From Synechococcus sp. GreenBA-s (lineage in GTDB: Bacteria; Cyanobacteriota; Cyanobacteriia; PCC-6307; Cyanobiaceae): a stretch of 64,000 nt of DNA. Below, in pieces: positions 28,211 to 35,724 of this stretch; positions within the stretch are counted from its first letter, which is position 1; each line of letters opens with the position of its first letter. The DNA lies in the NCBI RefSeq assembly GCF_024345855.1, contig NZ_JAGQBX010000001.1, positions 62,001 to 126,000 on the forward strand, written 5' to 3'. Under the pieces are notes generated by a model that had not been told where the DNA came from, did not search any database, and worked only from the letters and a program-made list of their open reading frames with translations. Made by a program: the position numbers and the translations under genes.

Positions 28211-28414
28211 TCAGCTGGCAGACGCCGCCATCACCTGCTCCTCCAGCAGGTCTTCCACCTGGGCCCGCTGCAGATCCAGCCGCGAGAGGCGGTAGCCCAG
28301 GCGCCGTGCCGTGAGGATCAGCTCTCCGCGGGTGCGGCACTGGCGCAGGGCACGCTGCAGGGCGGGATCTGCCTCGGCGTCAGCCACCAGTCGTTCCAGT
28401 TCAGGCCAGCTCAT
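28211..28414 (-). CDS. Nif11-domain protein (leader-peptide family)
   Basis: The 67-residue product starts MSWPELERLVADAEADPALQ and continues with LILTARRLGYRLSRLDLQRA. This is the Nif11 pattern: an N-terminal helix, the D-x-x-L-Q turn and the GY-x-x-S-x-x-DL motif. Nif11 domains serve as leaders of ribosomally made peptides in cyanobacteria, but solitary ones of unknown role are common. No Gly-Gly cleavage site or core peptide follows, and no modification enzyme is nearby. I therefore regard it as a free-standing Nif11 protein. It is duplicated, in broken form, at 26202-26317. Confidence 0.75.
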   Translation of the reverse strand: MSWPELERLVADAEADPALQRALRQCRTRGELILTARRLGYRLSRLDLQRAQVEDLLEEQVMAASAS

Positions 28415-28634
28415 CGGCGCAACCCACCGGTTTCTGCAGGATCCCGAACCAGGAGTGTCCTCGCCAGGGAAAGCAGGCCACAGGCAGGCCTGTCCCAGGC
28501 CACGGCTGCTGGATCAGCTGGGTCAGCGCTGCCCCCGCACCAGGCACATGCTCGGACTGCCGGTGATGTGAAAGCGGATCGCAGACCGTATGAACGCCAA
28601 CCCCAGGGGGGCTTCCCCCCGGGGCCTTGGGCCC

Positions 28635-28946
28635 TCACGCGGCCAGCAGCTCGCCTGCAGCCATCGCCGCCTGCACCCGCTCCACCTCGGCCTCATGGGC
28701 CGCCTCGATCCGCGCATCGATCTCACCGGTGCGGGCGAGGAACGCCTCAAGCGCGGGGAGCAGCTCCTCCTCCAGCAGGGTGATCTCCTCCTCTCCGTAA
28801 GGGTGATCAATCCAGAAGCGGGGGATCGGATGGCTCTGGTGGCTGCGCAGGATCCAGAGCAGGGCGCTGTGGCACGACTGCACCAGGGCGACGGGATCCT
28901 CAGCGGTGAGCCGATCGAGGGTGGGAGACATGGGCGCAGACGCCAT
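28635..28946 (-). CDS. Small conserved protein, copy 2 (intact)
   Basis: This 103-residue protein is paralogous to 22842-23216. It has MSPTLDRLTAEDPVALVQ, a hydrophobic helix SALLWILR, HPYGEEEITLLEEELL and a long acidic/Ala-rich helix at the end. It is probably all-helical. The function is not recognised. The coding frame and about 150 bases upstream, including hairpin element R2, are close to identical to copy 1, so the two form a duplicated unit about 5.7 kb apart. Confidence 0.6.
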   Translation of the reverse strand: MASAPMSPTLDRLTAEDPVALVQSCHSALLWILRSHQSHPIPRFWIDHPYGEEEITLLEEELLPALEAFLARTGEIDARIEAAHEAEVERVQAAMAAGELLAA

Positions 28947-28982
28947 GGGGCGCCGTGACGGGACGCCGAAAGGACCGCCGGG

Positions 28983-29037
28983 AAGGCAAGGGGCGGCGAC
29001 CGCGCAGCGGCATCGCCGCCTCGCGCAGCCCTTGCCC
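28983..29037. repeat. Nested-hairpin element R2
   Basis: The outer stem GGCAAGGG/CCCTTGCC encloses an inner stem GCGGCGA/TCGCCGC, which itself encloses CCGC-GCA-GCGG. The linker TCGCGCAG precedes the closing strand. The element sits about 36 bases upstream of the leftward gene starting at 28946. Confidence 0.65.
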
Positions 29038-29138
29038 CCGGCGGAGACTGAGGCAGCCCGGCACGGCCTCCCTCAGGGAGCTGGCCACCATCAGCAACAG
29101 CCCTAGGCTGTACAACAGAACGTTGCACGGCTGGGGTC

Positions 29139-29363
29139 ATGGTGATCGGCGTGCGGGTGGATCCCGCAGTGGAACAGCGCCTCGATGCGGTGGCCCAGCA
29201 CCTGGGCAAAAGCCGCAGTGCCTGCATCCGCGAGGCCATCGATCAGTACCTGCTGCGCCATGGCGATGGCGACGAGGCCCGGCGCCAGTCGGAGCATCTC
29301 GCCCAGTTGGAGCAGCCCCACTGGAGTGAGCAGGTCCCCAGCTGGAGCGACTGGACGGCATGA
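29139..29363 (+). CDS. Ribbon-helix-helix antitoxin
   Basis: The 74-residue protein starts MVIGVRVDPAVEQRLDAV and continues with HLGKSRSACIREAIDQYL. This is a CopG/RHH fold: a short beta strand, then two helices with the conserved KSRS turn. The C-terminal tail (rich in Gln, Trp and Ser) would bind the toxin. It overlaps the MazF-like gene by four bases. It is expected to neutralise the toxin and repress its own operon. Confidence 0.85.
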   Translation: MVIGVRVDPAVEQRLDAVAQHLGKSRSACIREAIDQYLLRHGDGDEARRQSEHLAQLEQPHWSEQVPSWSDWTA

Positions 29364-29704
29364 CGATCCCACCGCTCCGCCGGGGAACTGTGGTGACCGT
29401 GGCCAGCCCCGGGGTCTATTCCGGCAAGCCACGACCGGCCGTGGTGGTGCAGGCCGACCGCTGGTTGCAGGCCCATCCCAGCGTCACCCTCTGCCCGCTC
29501 ACCAGCACCCTCACGCAGGCCCCTCTGGTGCGGATCGCCGTGGAGCCCTCGCCGCGCAATGGGCTGCGCAAGCCCTCCCAGCTCATGGTCGACAAGTTGT
29601 TCACGGTGCCCATCCAGGCCGTGGGAGAAGTGGTGGGTCAGCTGGAGCCCCAGGCGGTGATCGAACTCGATCTGGCCCTGCGGGGCTGGCTGGAGCTCCC
29701 CTGA
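29360..29704 (+). CDS. MazF/PemK-family endoribonuclease toxin
   Basis: This 114-residue protein has the PemK-like fold: RRGTVVTVASPGVYSGKPRP, AVVVQADRWL, TLCPLTSTL, and NGLRKPSQLMVDKLFTVP. The S/G-K-P-R-P loop and the strand ending in Lys are typical of MazF RNases, which cleave mRNA at short sequence motifs. The gene overlaps its RHH antitoxin by four bases, forming a type II toxin-antitoxin pair. Confidence 0.85.
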   Translation: MTIPPLRRGTVVTVASPGVYSGKPRPAVVVQADRWLQAHPSVTLCPLTSTLTQAPLVRIAVEPSPRNGLRKPSQLMVDKLFTVPIQAVGEVVGQLEPQAVIELDLALRGWLELP

Positions 29705-29734
29705 GTTCACCGCGGCGGCGATGGACACCAGCCC

Positions 29735-29935
29735 CATGACAGGCAACGCTGGCCCGGCCCCCTCGTCACCGGCGCTGCCCTTGCGGCCTTCACCCAGCAA
29801 CTGGTGGAGCGGTTCGCTCCGGACTAGGTGATCCTGTACGGCTCCCAGGCGCGGTGCGAGGCCCGCCGGGATTCCGACGCCAACATCCTGGTGACGCTGC
29901 CGTTCGAGGGGCGGCCGCTGGAAACCACTAATGAA
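29735..29935 (+). pseudogene. MNT-type nucleotidyltransferase remnant
   Basis: The frame reads TGAALAAFTQQLVERFAPD, then TAG at 29825-29827, then VILYGSQARCEARRDSDANI. The second part is the GSxAR-(x)-DSD(L/I) nucleotidyltransferase signature of MntA-type proteins. No start codon exists in this frame upstream; an ATG-led frame at 29721 differs, so a frameshift also occurred. The end is truncated against the leftover next to ArdC. Confidence 0.65.
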
Positions 29936-29993
29936 GATGCGCCGTGCCCCGATTGCGGCGCCGGGCTGGGCCGGCCCCGGAGGGGCGAGAGGC

Positions 29994-31001
29994 TCAGGGA
30001 GTGGCCGCCATCAGCTGCGGCTCGCCCCCTTGGGGCTCTGCCGCCTCGGGGCAGATCAGATCCGCCGCCTGCCGCGCCGCGCTGAGCACCTGGAACAGCA
30101 CCCGGGGGGACTCCTTGAGCAGGGCGATCCAGGCCTCCAGATAGGCGGCGTGATTCGCCAGATCGCAGCCGATCTCCAGCCGCTGGCCCAGCAGCACGCT
30201 CCCCAGCTCGGCAATCAGCTCCTCGCGGGCATAGCGGGGAAAGCCCATGCGCCCGCCCAGATCCCGCTGCAGCCGGAATTTGTGGCCGGTGGAGTGGATG
30301 GCCTCATGGGCCCAGGTGGCATAGAAACTCTCGGCGCCTGAGAAGGCGGCGCGATCGGGCAGCTGGATGCGATCGAGCTCCGGCAGATAGAAGGCCTTCC
30401 CGCCGCCGTGGCTCACCGGCACGGGCCAGGCCCCGAGAACGGCTTCTGCTGCAGCAATGCGCTCGGGCTCAGGCCTTGCCTCAGCCCCCTGGGGCCCTGC
30501 CCCCTCGGCCTCCTGGCGGGCAGCGATCAGGCCCTCCAACGCCTCGCCCTCGAGGTCGCAGACATTGAAGACCGGCACGGGGCGATAGCTGACCCAGCTG
30601 CGCTGCACGGTTTGCACGACCTCGTTGCCCTCCGATTGCTCCTCGCGGGAGTGCAGCTGGGGCCGCAGGATCCGCACCGCCTTGCTGCCCTTGCGGGGGA
30701 AGACACCGAGCCTTTTGGCCTCGGCATAGCCGCACCAGAACGGGAGGCCAGCCCCCCGCAGGTGCATCCCCAGGGTGAGCAGGATCGGATTGGCACCGCG
30801 GTAGCGGTGGCCCGAGAGCAGATTCACGTGGTGACCGCCGCCGCTGCCATCCCAGGGCCGCCGCCAGGGGGTGGTGCCCTGCTCCAGCAGGGCGATCAGA
30901 TCGGTGACGAGGGCCTCCTCCGGAGAGGGGCCCGAGGCCCGAGAACCAGAGGCCCGAGAACCAGAGACCCGTGTACCAGAGACCTTCTTGCGAGCAGCCA
31001 T
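29994..31001 (-). CDS. ardC: ArdC-like antirestriction protein
   Basis: This 335-residue protein begins MAARKKVSGTRVSG. The N-terminal linker contains a short tandem repeat GSRASGSRASG coded by 12-base repeats. Next is the ssDNA-binding ArdC domain: ALLEQGTTPWRRPWDG, YRGANPILL, GYAEAKRLG and RKGSKAV. The C-terminal zinc-metallopeptidase-like domain has WAHEAIHSTGH with the HExxH at residues 232-236, and EELIAELGS with the third ligand Glu. ArdC proteins protect incoming plasmid DNA from restriction during conjugation. Hairpin element R3 is 38 bases upstream. An upstream in-frame ATG at 31070 would run into R3 and is unlikely. Confidence 0.85.
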   Translation of the reverse strand: MAARKKVSGTRVSGSRASGSRASGPSPEEALVTDLIALLEQGTTPWRRPWDGSGGGHHVNLLSGHRYRGANPILLTLGMHLRGAGLPFWCGYAEAKRLGVFPRKGSKAVRILRPQLHSREEQSEGNEVVQTVQRSWVSYRPVPVFNVCDLEGEALEGLIAARQEAEGAGPQGAEARPEPERIAAAEAVLGAWPVPVSHGGGKAFYLPELDRIQLPDRAAFSGAESFYATWAHEAIHSTGHKFRLQRDLGGRMGFPRYAREELIAELGSVLLGQRLEIGCDLANHAAYLEAWIALLKESPRVLFQVLSAARQAADLICPEAAEPQGGEPQLMAATP

Positions 31002-31039
31002 GACGAGAGAAGCGCGGGACGTCCGCGTGGTGCCCCGCG

Positions 31040-31094
31040 CAGGCAAGGGGCGGCGACCGCGCAGCGGCATCGCCGCCTTGCGTCAGCCCTTGCC
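31040..31094. repeat. Nested-hairpin element R3
   Basis: This has the same layout as R2: outer stem GGCAAGGG/CCCTTGCC, inner stem GCGGCGA/TCGCCGC, and core CCGCGCAGCGG. The linker is altered to TTGCGTCAG. It lies 38 bases upstream of the ardC start. Confidence 0.65.
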
Positions 31095-31285
31095 CGCGGG
31101 GTGACCATGAGGATTCCCGCGCGCGCACTTTTGCGGTCTCGGGAGCCCGTCAGATCGCGATTCAAGGCGCCTCACCGCCATCAGCTCTACTGCCGCCGGC
31201 GAGGGCAAAAAGAGAGCCCCGGCCGCAGCCGGGGCCAAGGGCCCGAGGACCAGCGGCCCGAGGGCTGGGCCCTGGGCCCAGAGCT

Positions 31286-31483
31286 TCAGAAGGGCAGCTC
31301 GCTCTCAGAGAACGAGCTCACCAGCGCCGGATTGAGGAGCTGCCGATCGAACAGGAGATCAGCGCAGAGCCGCTCCAGCCGCCCCAGCGGAGCCGGGCGG
31401 TGGGCGGAGGCCTCTTCGCACAGCAGCTCCAGGGTGCGGGAGCTGAGGGACCGGAAGGAGCGGATGCGGGATGCGGTAGCCAT
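31286..31483 (-). CDS. Small hypothetical protein next to ArdC
   Basis: The 65-residue product MATASRIRSFRSLSSRTLEL continues with RLERLCADLLFDRQLL and ends FSESELPF. It is leucine- and arginine-rich and probably helical. It has the same direction as ArdC and lies 480 bases upstream of it. No domain is recognised. It may be part of the same mobile cassette. Confidence 0.45.
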   Translation of the reverse strand: MATASRIRSFRSLSSRTLELLCEEASAHRPAPLGRLERLCADLLFDRQLLNPALVSSFSESELPF

Positions 31484-31609
31484 GGCAGGCGTAGCGGAGA
31501 CCCCTCAGCAGGCCGGGGTGGGGTCAAGGGGCAGCCCCCTCCGAGATGCGGAGCGCAGCGCAGCCAACGCACCAGTCCGGCTGACTTGCGAAGCCCTTGA
31601 GGCCACCCC

Positions 31610-31645
31610 GGACCATGAGGAGGGCTGCGCGAAGCCGATCCACAG
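31610..31645. repeat. 36-bp direct repeat, copy A
   Basis: The 36 bases beginning GGACCATGAGGAGGGCTGCG are identical to 32483-32518. The pair flanks the MNT/HepT toxin-antitoxin pair. On the opposite strand it contains CGCGCAGCCCT, like the linker of the hairpin elements. Confidence 0.75.
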
Positions 31646-31745
31646 AGAGATGGTGAAGCAGGGGCTGCACCGAGCGCACCCATCGACGCCATGGGCTGGG
31701 CGACCAAGCGGATCCGTCCGATACTGAGGTGCTCGGACTGTTGAG

Positions 31746-32063
31746 ATGGTCAGCGCAGCCGCCGCGCCTCTATTCGGCCCTGATCAGGTCCTTTCGCTCC
31801 TGCGTGAGCACCAGAGTGAGTGGCGGCAGCGCTACCAGCTGCAACGCATTGGCCTGTTCGGCTCCACGGCCCGCAACCAGGCCACAGCCACCAGCGACGT
31901 GGATGTGTGGGTCGAACTCGATCCCCTCACGCCCTACGCCACGGTGCACCTCAAGCAGGAGCTGGAGGAGCTGCTGCAGCGCCCGGTTGACCTGGTACGC
32001 CTGCGCGAGCATATGAATCCAGCCCTGCGCCAGGCCATCCTTGACGAAGGCATCAGCGCGTGA
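31746..32063 (+). CDS. mntA: MntA-like nucleotidyltransferase antitoxin
   Basis: This 105-residue protein has the minimal nucleotidyltransferase signature: IGLFGSTARNQATATSDVDV with the paired Asp of the active site, followed by WVELDPL. The C-terminus is VDLVRLREHMNPALRQAILD. In MntA-HepT pairs the MntA protein adds AMP units to HepT and silences it. The gene overlaps hepT by four bases (GTGA). Confidence 0.85.
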   Translation: MVSAAAAPLFGPDQVLSLLREHQSEWRQRYQLQRIGLFGSTARNQATATSDVDVWVELDPLTPYATVHLKQELEELLQRPVDLVRLREHMNPALRQAILDEGISA

Positions 32064-32434
32064 GCGGCGACCTGCTGTTGCTGCTCACGCCGCTGCGGCA
32101 GGCCCTGGAGCGAATCGAGCGCAAGGCACAACCCTTGCTGCGCGATCCGTCACTGCTGAACCGCGAGGAAGGCCAGGACCTGCTCGATGTGATCTGCATG
32201 CAGTTCCTCGCAGCAGGGGAGGCACTCAAACGACTGGAGAAGCTCCAGCCTGGTCTGCTGGCGACCAGCTTTCCTGACATCGACTGGAAGGGAGCCATGG
32301 GGTTCCGCGATGTGATTGCGCACCAGTACTTCGATCTCGATGCCGAGCAGGTGATGTTGATCTGCCAGCAGGCTCTACCAGGCGTTCTGGCTGCAATTCT
32401 CACCCTGGAAGAACGCAGCAGGACGACTGCCTGA
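32060..32434 (+). CDS. hepT: HepT-like HEPN RNase toxin
   Basis: The product has 124 residues and starts at GTG. It is all-helical and carries the HEPN motif RDVIAHQY (Rx4HxY), to which MntA attaches AMP on the Tyr. The motif and size match the HepT family. In known pairs HepT is an RNase when unmodified. It forms a bicistronic pair with the upstream mntA. The two are enclosed by a 36-bp direct repeat. Confidence 0.85.
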   Translation: MSGDLLLLLTPLRQALERIERKAQPLLRDPSLLNREEGQDLLDVICMQFLAAGEALKRLEKLQPGLLATSFPDIDWKGAMGFRDVIAHQYFDLDAEQVMLICQQALPGVLAAILTLEERSRTTA

Positions 32435-32482
32435 GCCGTTGGTTGCCCTCCCGTATGGGTGGTGTCCGTCGATGCTCCCTCT

Positions 32483-32518
32483 GGACCATGAGGAGGGCTG
32501 CGCGAAGCCGATCCACAG
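32483..32518. repeat. 36-bp direct repeat, copy B
   Basis: Identical to 31610-31645 and in the same orientation. The distance between copies is about 870 bases, just enough to hold the MNT/HepT pair. This could be a mark of an insertion or a recombination unit. Confidence 0.75.
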
Positions 32519-32673
32519 GGCGCCGGTGGGGCAGGGGCCCAGGTCACACACGGCTGCGGCGCTAAACCGCAGGCACCACGGTGCTCCTGCCCCGTGGCCG
32601 GGCTGAGCCCATCTCTGCTCCCCTGACGGTGTCCTCAGCGCCTGAACGGGAGGCGAAGCCTCCCGGCTGCGCC

Positions 32674-32889
32674 TCAGAGCACCGACACCGTGGTGCCAAA
32701 CCGCCCCTGCAGTTTTCGAGCGAGGGCATGGGCCCGCTCGGCGGGGATCAGGCGCAGCTTCTTGACGGGCTTGCCGCGACGGCCGAGCGGCGTAGTGAGC
32801 CGCTCATGGCCATAGGCCTTGATGCCATCGGGATAGACGTGCAGCACCAGGGTGCGGATCTCGCAGCAGGGAGCAGAGGGGAGGGCCAT
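32674..32889 (-). CDS. Small hypothetical protein
   Basis: The 71-residue protein begins MALPSAPCCEIRTLVLHVYP and contains DGIKAYGHERLTTPLG and KKLRLIPAERAHALARKL. It has a beta-strand-rich start and a basic helical end. The function is not recognised. Element R5 lies 50 bases upstream, and CCGTCCCGTCC directly precedes the ATG, as near other hairpin-led genes. Confidence 0.5.
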   Translation of the reverse strand: MALPSAPCCEIRTLVLHVYPDGIKAYGHERLTTPLGRRGKPVKKLRLIPAERAHALARKLQGRFGTTVSVL

Positions 32890-32938
32890 GGACGGGACGG
32901 CGTGGAACACCCCGACCGAGGCCCGCTGCGGTGGCGGC

Positions 32939-32976
32939 GGCAAGGACCGCGCCAGCGGCCCGGCCTGATCCTTGCC
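32939..32976. repeat. Short hairpin element R5
   Basis: The outer stem GGCAAGGA/TCCTTGCC encloses CCGCGCCAGCGG, close to the R1-R4 core, but lacks the inner stem and linker. It lies upstream of the leftward small gene at 32674-32889. Confidence 0.5.
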
Positions 32977-33181
32977 GCCGCCGGCGCCGTCGGCACGCTG
33001 GGAGGGGCCACGCCGTTGCCATGGCACTCAACTGCGCCGGTGCGCAGGGTTCCGACCCGCTCAGCGTTGATGCCGGCGGACAACGAGACCGGAGGTAATC
33101 GGGCTGGGCCTGCCGGAATCGAGCGGGGGCAAGTCCGCCGGAGAGTGCCAGTAGCCTTGGCTTGTTCGATTTCGAACCTCC

Positions 33182-33607
33182 ATGCTGATTGGAGCTGAAC
33201 TGATTGCCAAGGTGCTCGAGCTGGGCGATACCCCCAAGGCCGACATCGTCCGGACCTGCGGGTACGTGAGCACCACCAAGACCGGCAGCGAGCGGCTGAA
33301 CTACACCGAGTTCTATCTGGCCCTGCTCGCCGCCAAGGGGATCTCGCTGAATGATGGCGACGACGACGTCGTGCGGGAGCTGAGCTACACCACCAAGGTG
33401 CAGGCCAGCGGTTCGGTCACGGTGGGTCGGGCCTACACCTCCCAGATCCAGCTCAAGCCCGGCGACGGGCTGCAGATCAAGGTCGGTGAGGGTGATCTGC
33501 AGCTGGTGCCGATCACGGCGCCTGCTGAGCCTGTGGCGGTGAGCGAGCCTACGGTCGTGCCGGTGACGGAGACAGTTGCCCCCGTGGAGCAGCCTCTCGC
33601 CGCCTGA
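33182..33607 (+). CDS. AbrB-like (cyanobacterial) transcription regulator
   Basis: This 141-residue protein has the cyAbrB-type start MLIGAELIAKVLELGDTPKA, then ADIVRTCGYVSTTKTGSERL and NYTEFYLALLAAKGI. The second half is a beta-strand segment and a Pro/Val/Glu-rich tail. Cyanobacterial AbrB proteins act as global regulators of nitrogen, carbon and redox genes. This copy lies in an accessory region and ends with a strong terminator 27 bases after the stop. Confidence 0.7.
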   Translation: MLIGAELIAKVLELGDTPKADIVRTCGYVSTTKTGSERLNYTEFYLALLAAKGISLNDGDDDVVRELSYTTKVQASGSVTVGRAYTSQIQLKPGDGLQIKVGEGDLQLVPITAPAEPVAVSEPTVVPVTETVAPVEQPLAA

Positions 33608-33633
33608 GTCGCCGGCTCAAAGCAACGTGTCAG

Positions 33634-33658
33634 GGGCCGCTGCAGCGGCCCTTTTTTT
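33634..33658 (+). terminator. Rho-independent terminator after the AbrB-like gene
   Basis: The perfect stem GGGCCGC-TGCA-GCGGCCC is followed directly by seven T residues. It ends the rightward AbrB-like transcription unit. Confidence 0.9.
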
Positions 33659-33675
33659 ATGACCTCAGAAGGCCG

Positions 33676-33822
33676 TCAGCCCTGCCGGTCGCCGCGATCG
33701 GCGGTGCAGCTGCAACCGCAGTCGCAGGTGCCGCCGCTGGTGCAGGCACAGGTGCTGGAGCAGCCGCAACCACAGGGGCAGGCGGCGGGCTGGGTGAGGG
33801 GAGTGGAACAGGCGCAAGCCAT
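33676..33822 (-). CDS. Cys-rich metallothionein-like peptide
   Basis: The peptide is 48 residues long from ATG at 33822, with GGAAA five bases upstream. It contains 12 cysteines, mostly as CxC pairs: ACACSTPL, PCGCGCSSTCACTSGG and TCDCGCSC. A quarter of the residues are Cys and none is part of a known enzyme motif. It also lacks the His and Tyr of the SmtA/BmtA family. The pattern suggests metal binding (Zn, Cu or Cd). It resembles metallothioneins in composition, not in alignment. No regulator or transporter for metals is adjacent. Confidence 0.55.
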   Translation of the reverse strand: MACACSTPLTQPAACPCGCGCSSTCACTSGGTCDCGCSCTADRGDRQG

Positions 33823-34016
33823 GGTGTTTTCCGGGTTGGTGATGGTCTGGGGGATTGCGGGAGGGACCAGAGCCCCGCCCACAAACCAACCATGCACCCT
33901 CCAGTCGAGTGGAGAGTCAAGGGAGCAAAGGGCGGTTTGCCGATTCACTCAGCGGGAGGTGCCGCGCCCAGGGGAGCCAGTGCCCGAGCTGTTCTCGTGA
34001 GCCTGGGGGAGGGGCG

Positions 34017-34337
34017 TCAGGGGATGCGCAGCTCGCGGTAGTCGCCTGGGCGGATATTGGCGACGACGTCCACAACCAGGGCCGCAGCAGCCTTGATGCG
34101 CGGCCAGCTTGTGGTGGTGAGCACCAGAATCGCGATCGTGCGGCTCTGCAGGTTCTGCTGGTAGCGGAGGTTCGTGTCCGTGGTGATCAGCAGCTGGTAG
34201 CCCTGCTGTTCCGCAAGCTGAATCAGATCGCCGTTGGTCACGGTCGACCACCCCTGCTCATAGGCGGTGCTCACCGTATGGGCGCTCAAGCAGCGCCGCA
34301 ACGGAGCTGGAGTGCCTTGATCGAACAGGATCTGCAC
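34017..34337 (-). CDS. DUF5615 PIN-like toxin
   Basis: This 106-residue protein begins MQILFDQGTPAPLRRCL and contains GWSTVTNGDLIQLAEQQGYQ and LLITTDTNLRYQQNL. The Asp residues match the Mut7-C/PIN-like acidic site of DUF5615 proteins. It is encoded right after, and overlapping by one base, the DUF433 antitoxin gene. A toxin-antitoxin function is inferred from the pairing. Confidence 0.8.
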   Translation of the reverse strand: MQILFDQGTPAPLRRCLSAHTVSTAYEQGWSTVTNGDLIQLAEQQGYQLLITTDTNLRYQQNLQSRTIAILVLTTTSWPRIKAAAALVVDVVANIRPGDYRELRIP

Positions 34338-34582
34338 TAGGCCGGGATCGCGGCTGTGCTCCTTGCGGCATGGTCAAGCACCAGCCGTGCCTGCTGCTGA
34401 GTGACCCCGGGAAAGATTTCCACGAACTCACTCAGGGAGACCCCGTCTTCCAGGTTCTCGAACAGTGCAGCCACCGGGATACGCGTGCCGCGAAACACCC
34501 AGGCCCCGCTGACGCGTTGTGCGTCCTGCTCCACGGCCGGGCAATCGGCCCAGGACAGCTGGCTGGGTGTTGTCACGGCCAT
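34337..34582 (-). CDS. DUF433 antitoxin
   Basis: This 81-residue protein has the DUF433 pattern: GAWVFRGTRIPVAALFENLE, then DGVSLSEFVEIFPGVTQQQA and VLDHA. DUF433 is a small helix-turn-helix domain that pairs with DUF5615 toxins. The gene order and the overlap support a toxin-antitoxin unit. Confidence 0.85.
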   Translation of the reverse strand: MAVTTPSQLSWADCPAVEQDAQRVSGAWVFRGTRIPVAALFENLEDGVSLSEFVEIFPGVTQQQARLVLDHAARSTAAIPA

Positions 34583-34621
34583 GGCGCCGGCGTTGCTGCC
34601 AGCGTAGGAAGGTTTCCAACC

Positions 34622-35578
34622 TCAGGCTGCGGCGCTCTCCCCCAGAAACGCCTCGATCCACTCCCGGTGGCGAGCCGTCGTGATCAGACCTGCCAGGGAC
34701 GGCTGGGCCTCGGGCACCTGAAAGGCAGCGCGAAAGCCCTTGGCAAAGGCCTCACGCCGGGCGGCGGGCAGGGCCTTGATGCGTTCCTGCAGTGCCTGGA
34801 TCGTGGCTTGATCCAGGGGAGCCGCTGCAGCCTCTGCCGCTGGAGTGGGCCGGGCCGTGGCGGGCCGTGCCACCGCGGCGGCACTCACGCTGCGCGGCGC
34901 TGTGGGCCCTGCCGCGGGCGCAGCTGCGGGCGCCGCACTCACCTGCCGCTGACGCTTGTCGTAGAGCGCCAGGCCGAACGGGTTCCCGAAGGTCATCAGG
35001 GCCCGCTTCATGGCGTCGGTCTCGGCCTCCTTGAGGGCCGATTCATGGGCCTGGCCCAGGTCGCAGTCGATGCCGTGGCCGGCACCACTGCCCTCGCGGA
35101 TCACCGGGACCTGGCCGGGGCCGCCGACCGTGATGCGCACCTGGGCGGTGTAGGTCACACCCCAACCGGGCTTCTGGTCACGGCCGATCGGGCGCTCCCG
35201 CTCGTTGACGCAGTGCTGGGCGATGGTCTGCCGCTGCCAGCCGTCGAAACCAAAGATGCGGTTGGCCTCAGCGATCACCTGCCAGCCCTCGAGGTAGCTG
35301 ACGGAGCTGCGGCCCTGCTCCCGCTGGCGCACATGGGCGCGATCGAGGGGAGCGGCGAGGGCGGCGATCTGAACGGCAGAGAAGCCGCACGGCGGCGGTG
35401 CGATTGAACCGGGAGCTGGCGCGGCTGGAACGGGGGCTGGATCACCCGCGGCGGCCTCCTGCTGAAGGGTGTCGCGCAGCAGCTGCAGGGTGGAGGGGGG
35501 CCGGCCGTTGGCGCCAGCCCGGCGCAGAGGAGCCGCAGCGGTGTGAGCGGCCTGGGGAGCGGTGGTGATGACAGTCAT
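34622..35578 (-). CDS. Rad52-family single-strand annealing protein
   Basis: This 318-residue protein has the Rad52/Rad22 core: SVSYLEGWQVIAEANRIFGF, DGWQRQTI, and HESALKEAETDAMKRALMTF followed by NPFGLALYDK. Flanking regions rich in Ala and Pro look flexible. The C-terminus has a helical part with ALPAARREAFAKGFR. Such proteins anneal complementary single strands; homologues are common on phages and mobile elements. It is the last gene of a leftward operon with Gp157-like and SLOG genes, behind a LexA-box-like operator at 37071-37084. Confidence 0.85.
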   Translation of the reverse strand: MTVITTAPQAAHTAAAPLRRAGANGRPPSTLQLLRDTLQQEAAAGDPAPVPAAPAPGSIAPPPCGFSAVQIAALAAPLDRAHVRQREQGRSSVSYLEGWQVIAEANRIFGFDGWQRQTIAQHCVNERERPIGRDQKPGWGVTYTAQVRITVGGPGQVPVIREGSGAGHGIDCDLGQAHESALKEAETDAMKRALMTFGNPFGLALYDKRQRQVSAAPAAAPAAGPTAPRSVSAAAVARPATARPTPAAEAAAAPLDQATIQALQERIKALPAARREAFAKGFRAAFQVPEAQPSLAGLITTARHREWIEAFLGESAAA

Positions 35579-35724
35579 GGCGATCGGTGAGAGACGTGCT
35601 GTGGCTCGATGGATCAGCGGCGCGATGGATCAGCAGAAGCGGCGCTACACAGACCGGGAGTTCCGAACCAACTCCCGCCCGCCCCTGCAACACCCCATCG
35701 CAAGGGGGCCCCTGGCCCCACCCC

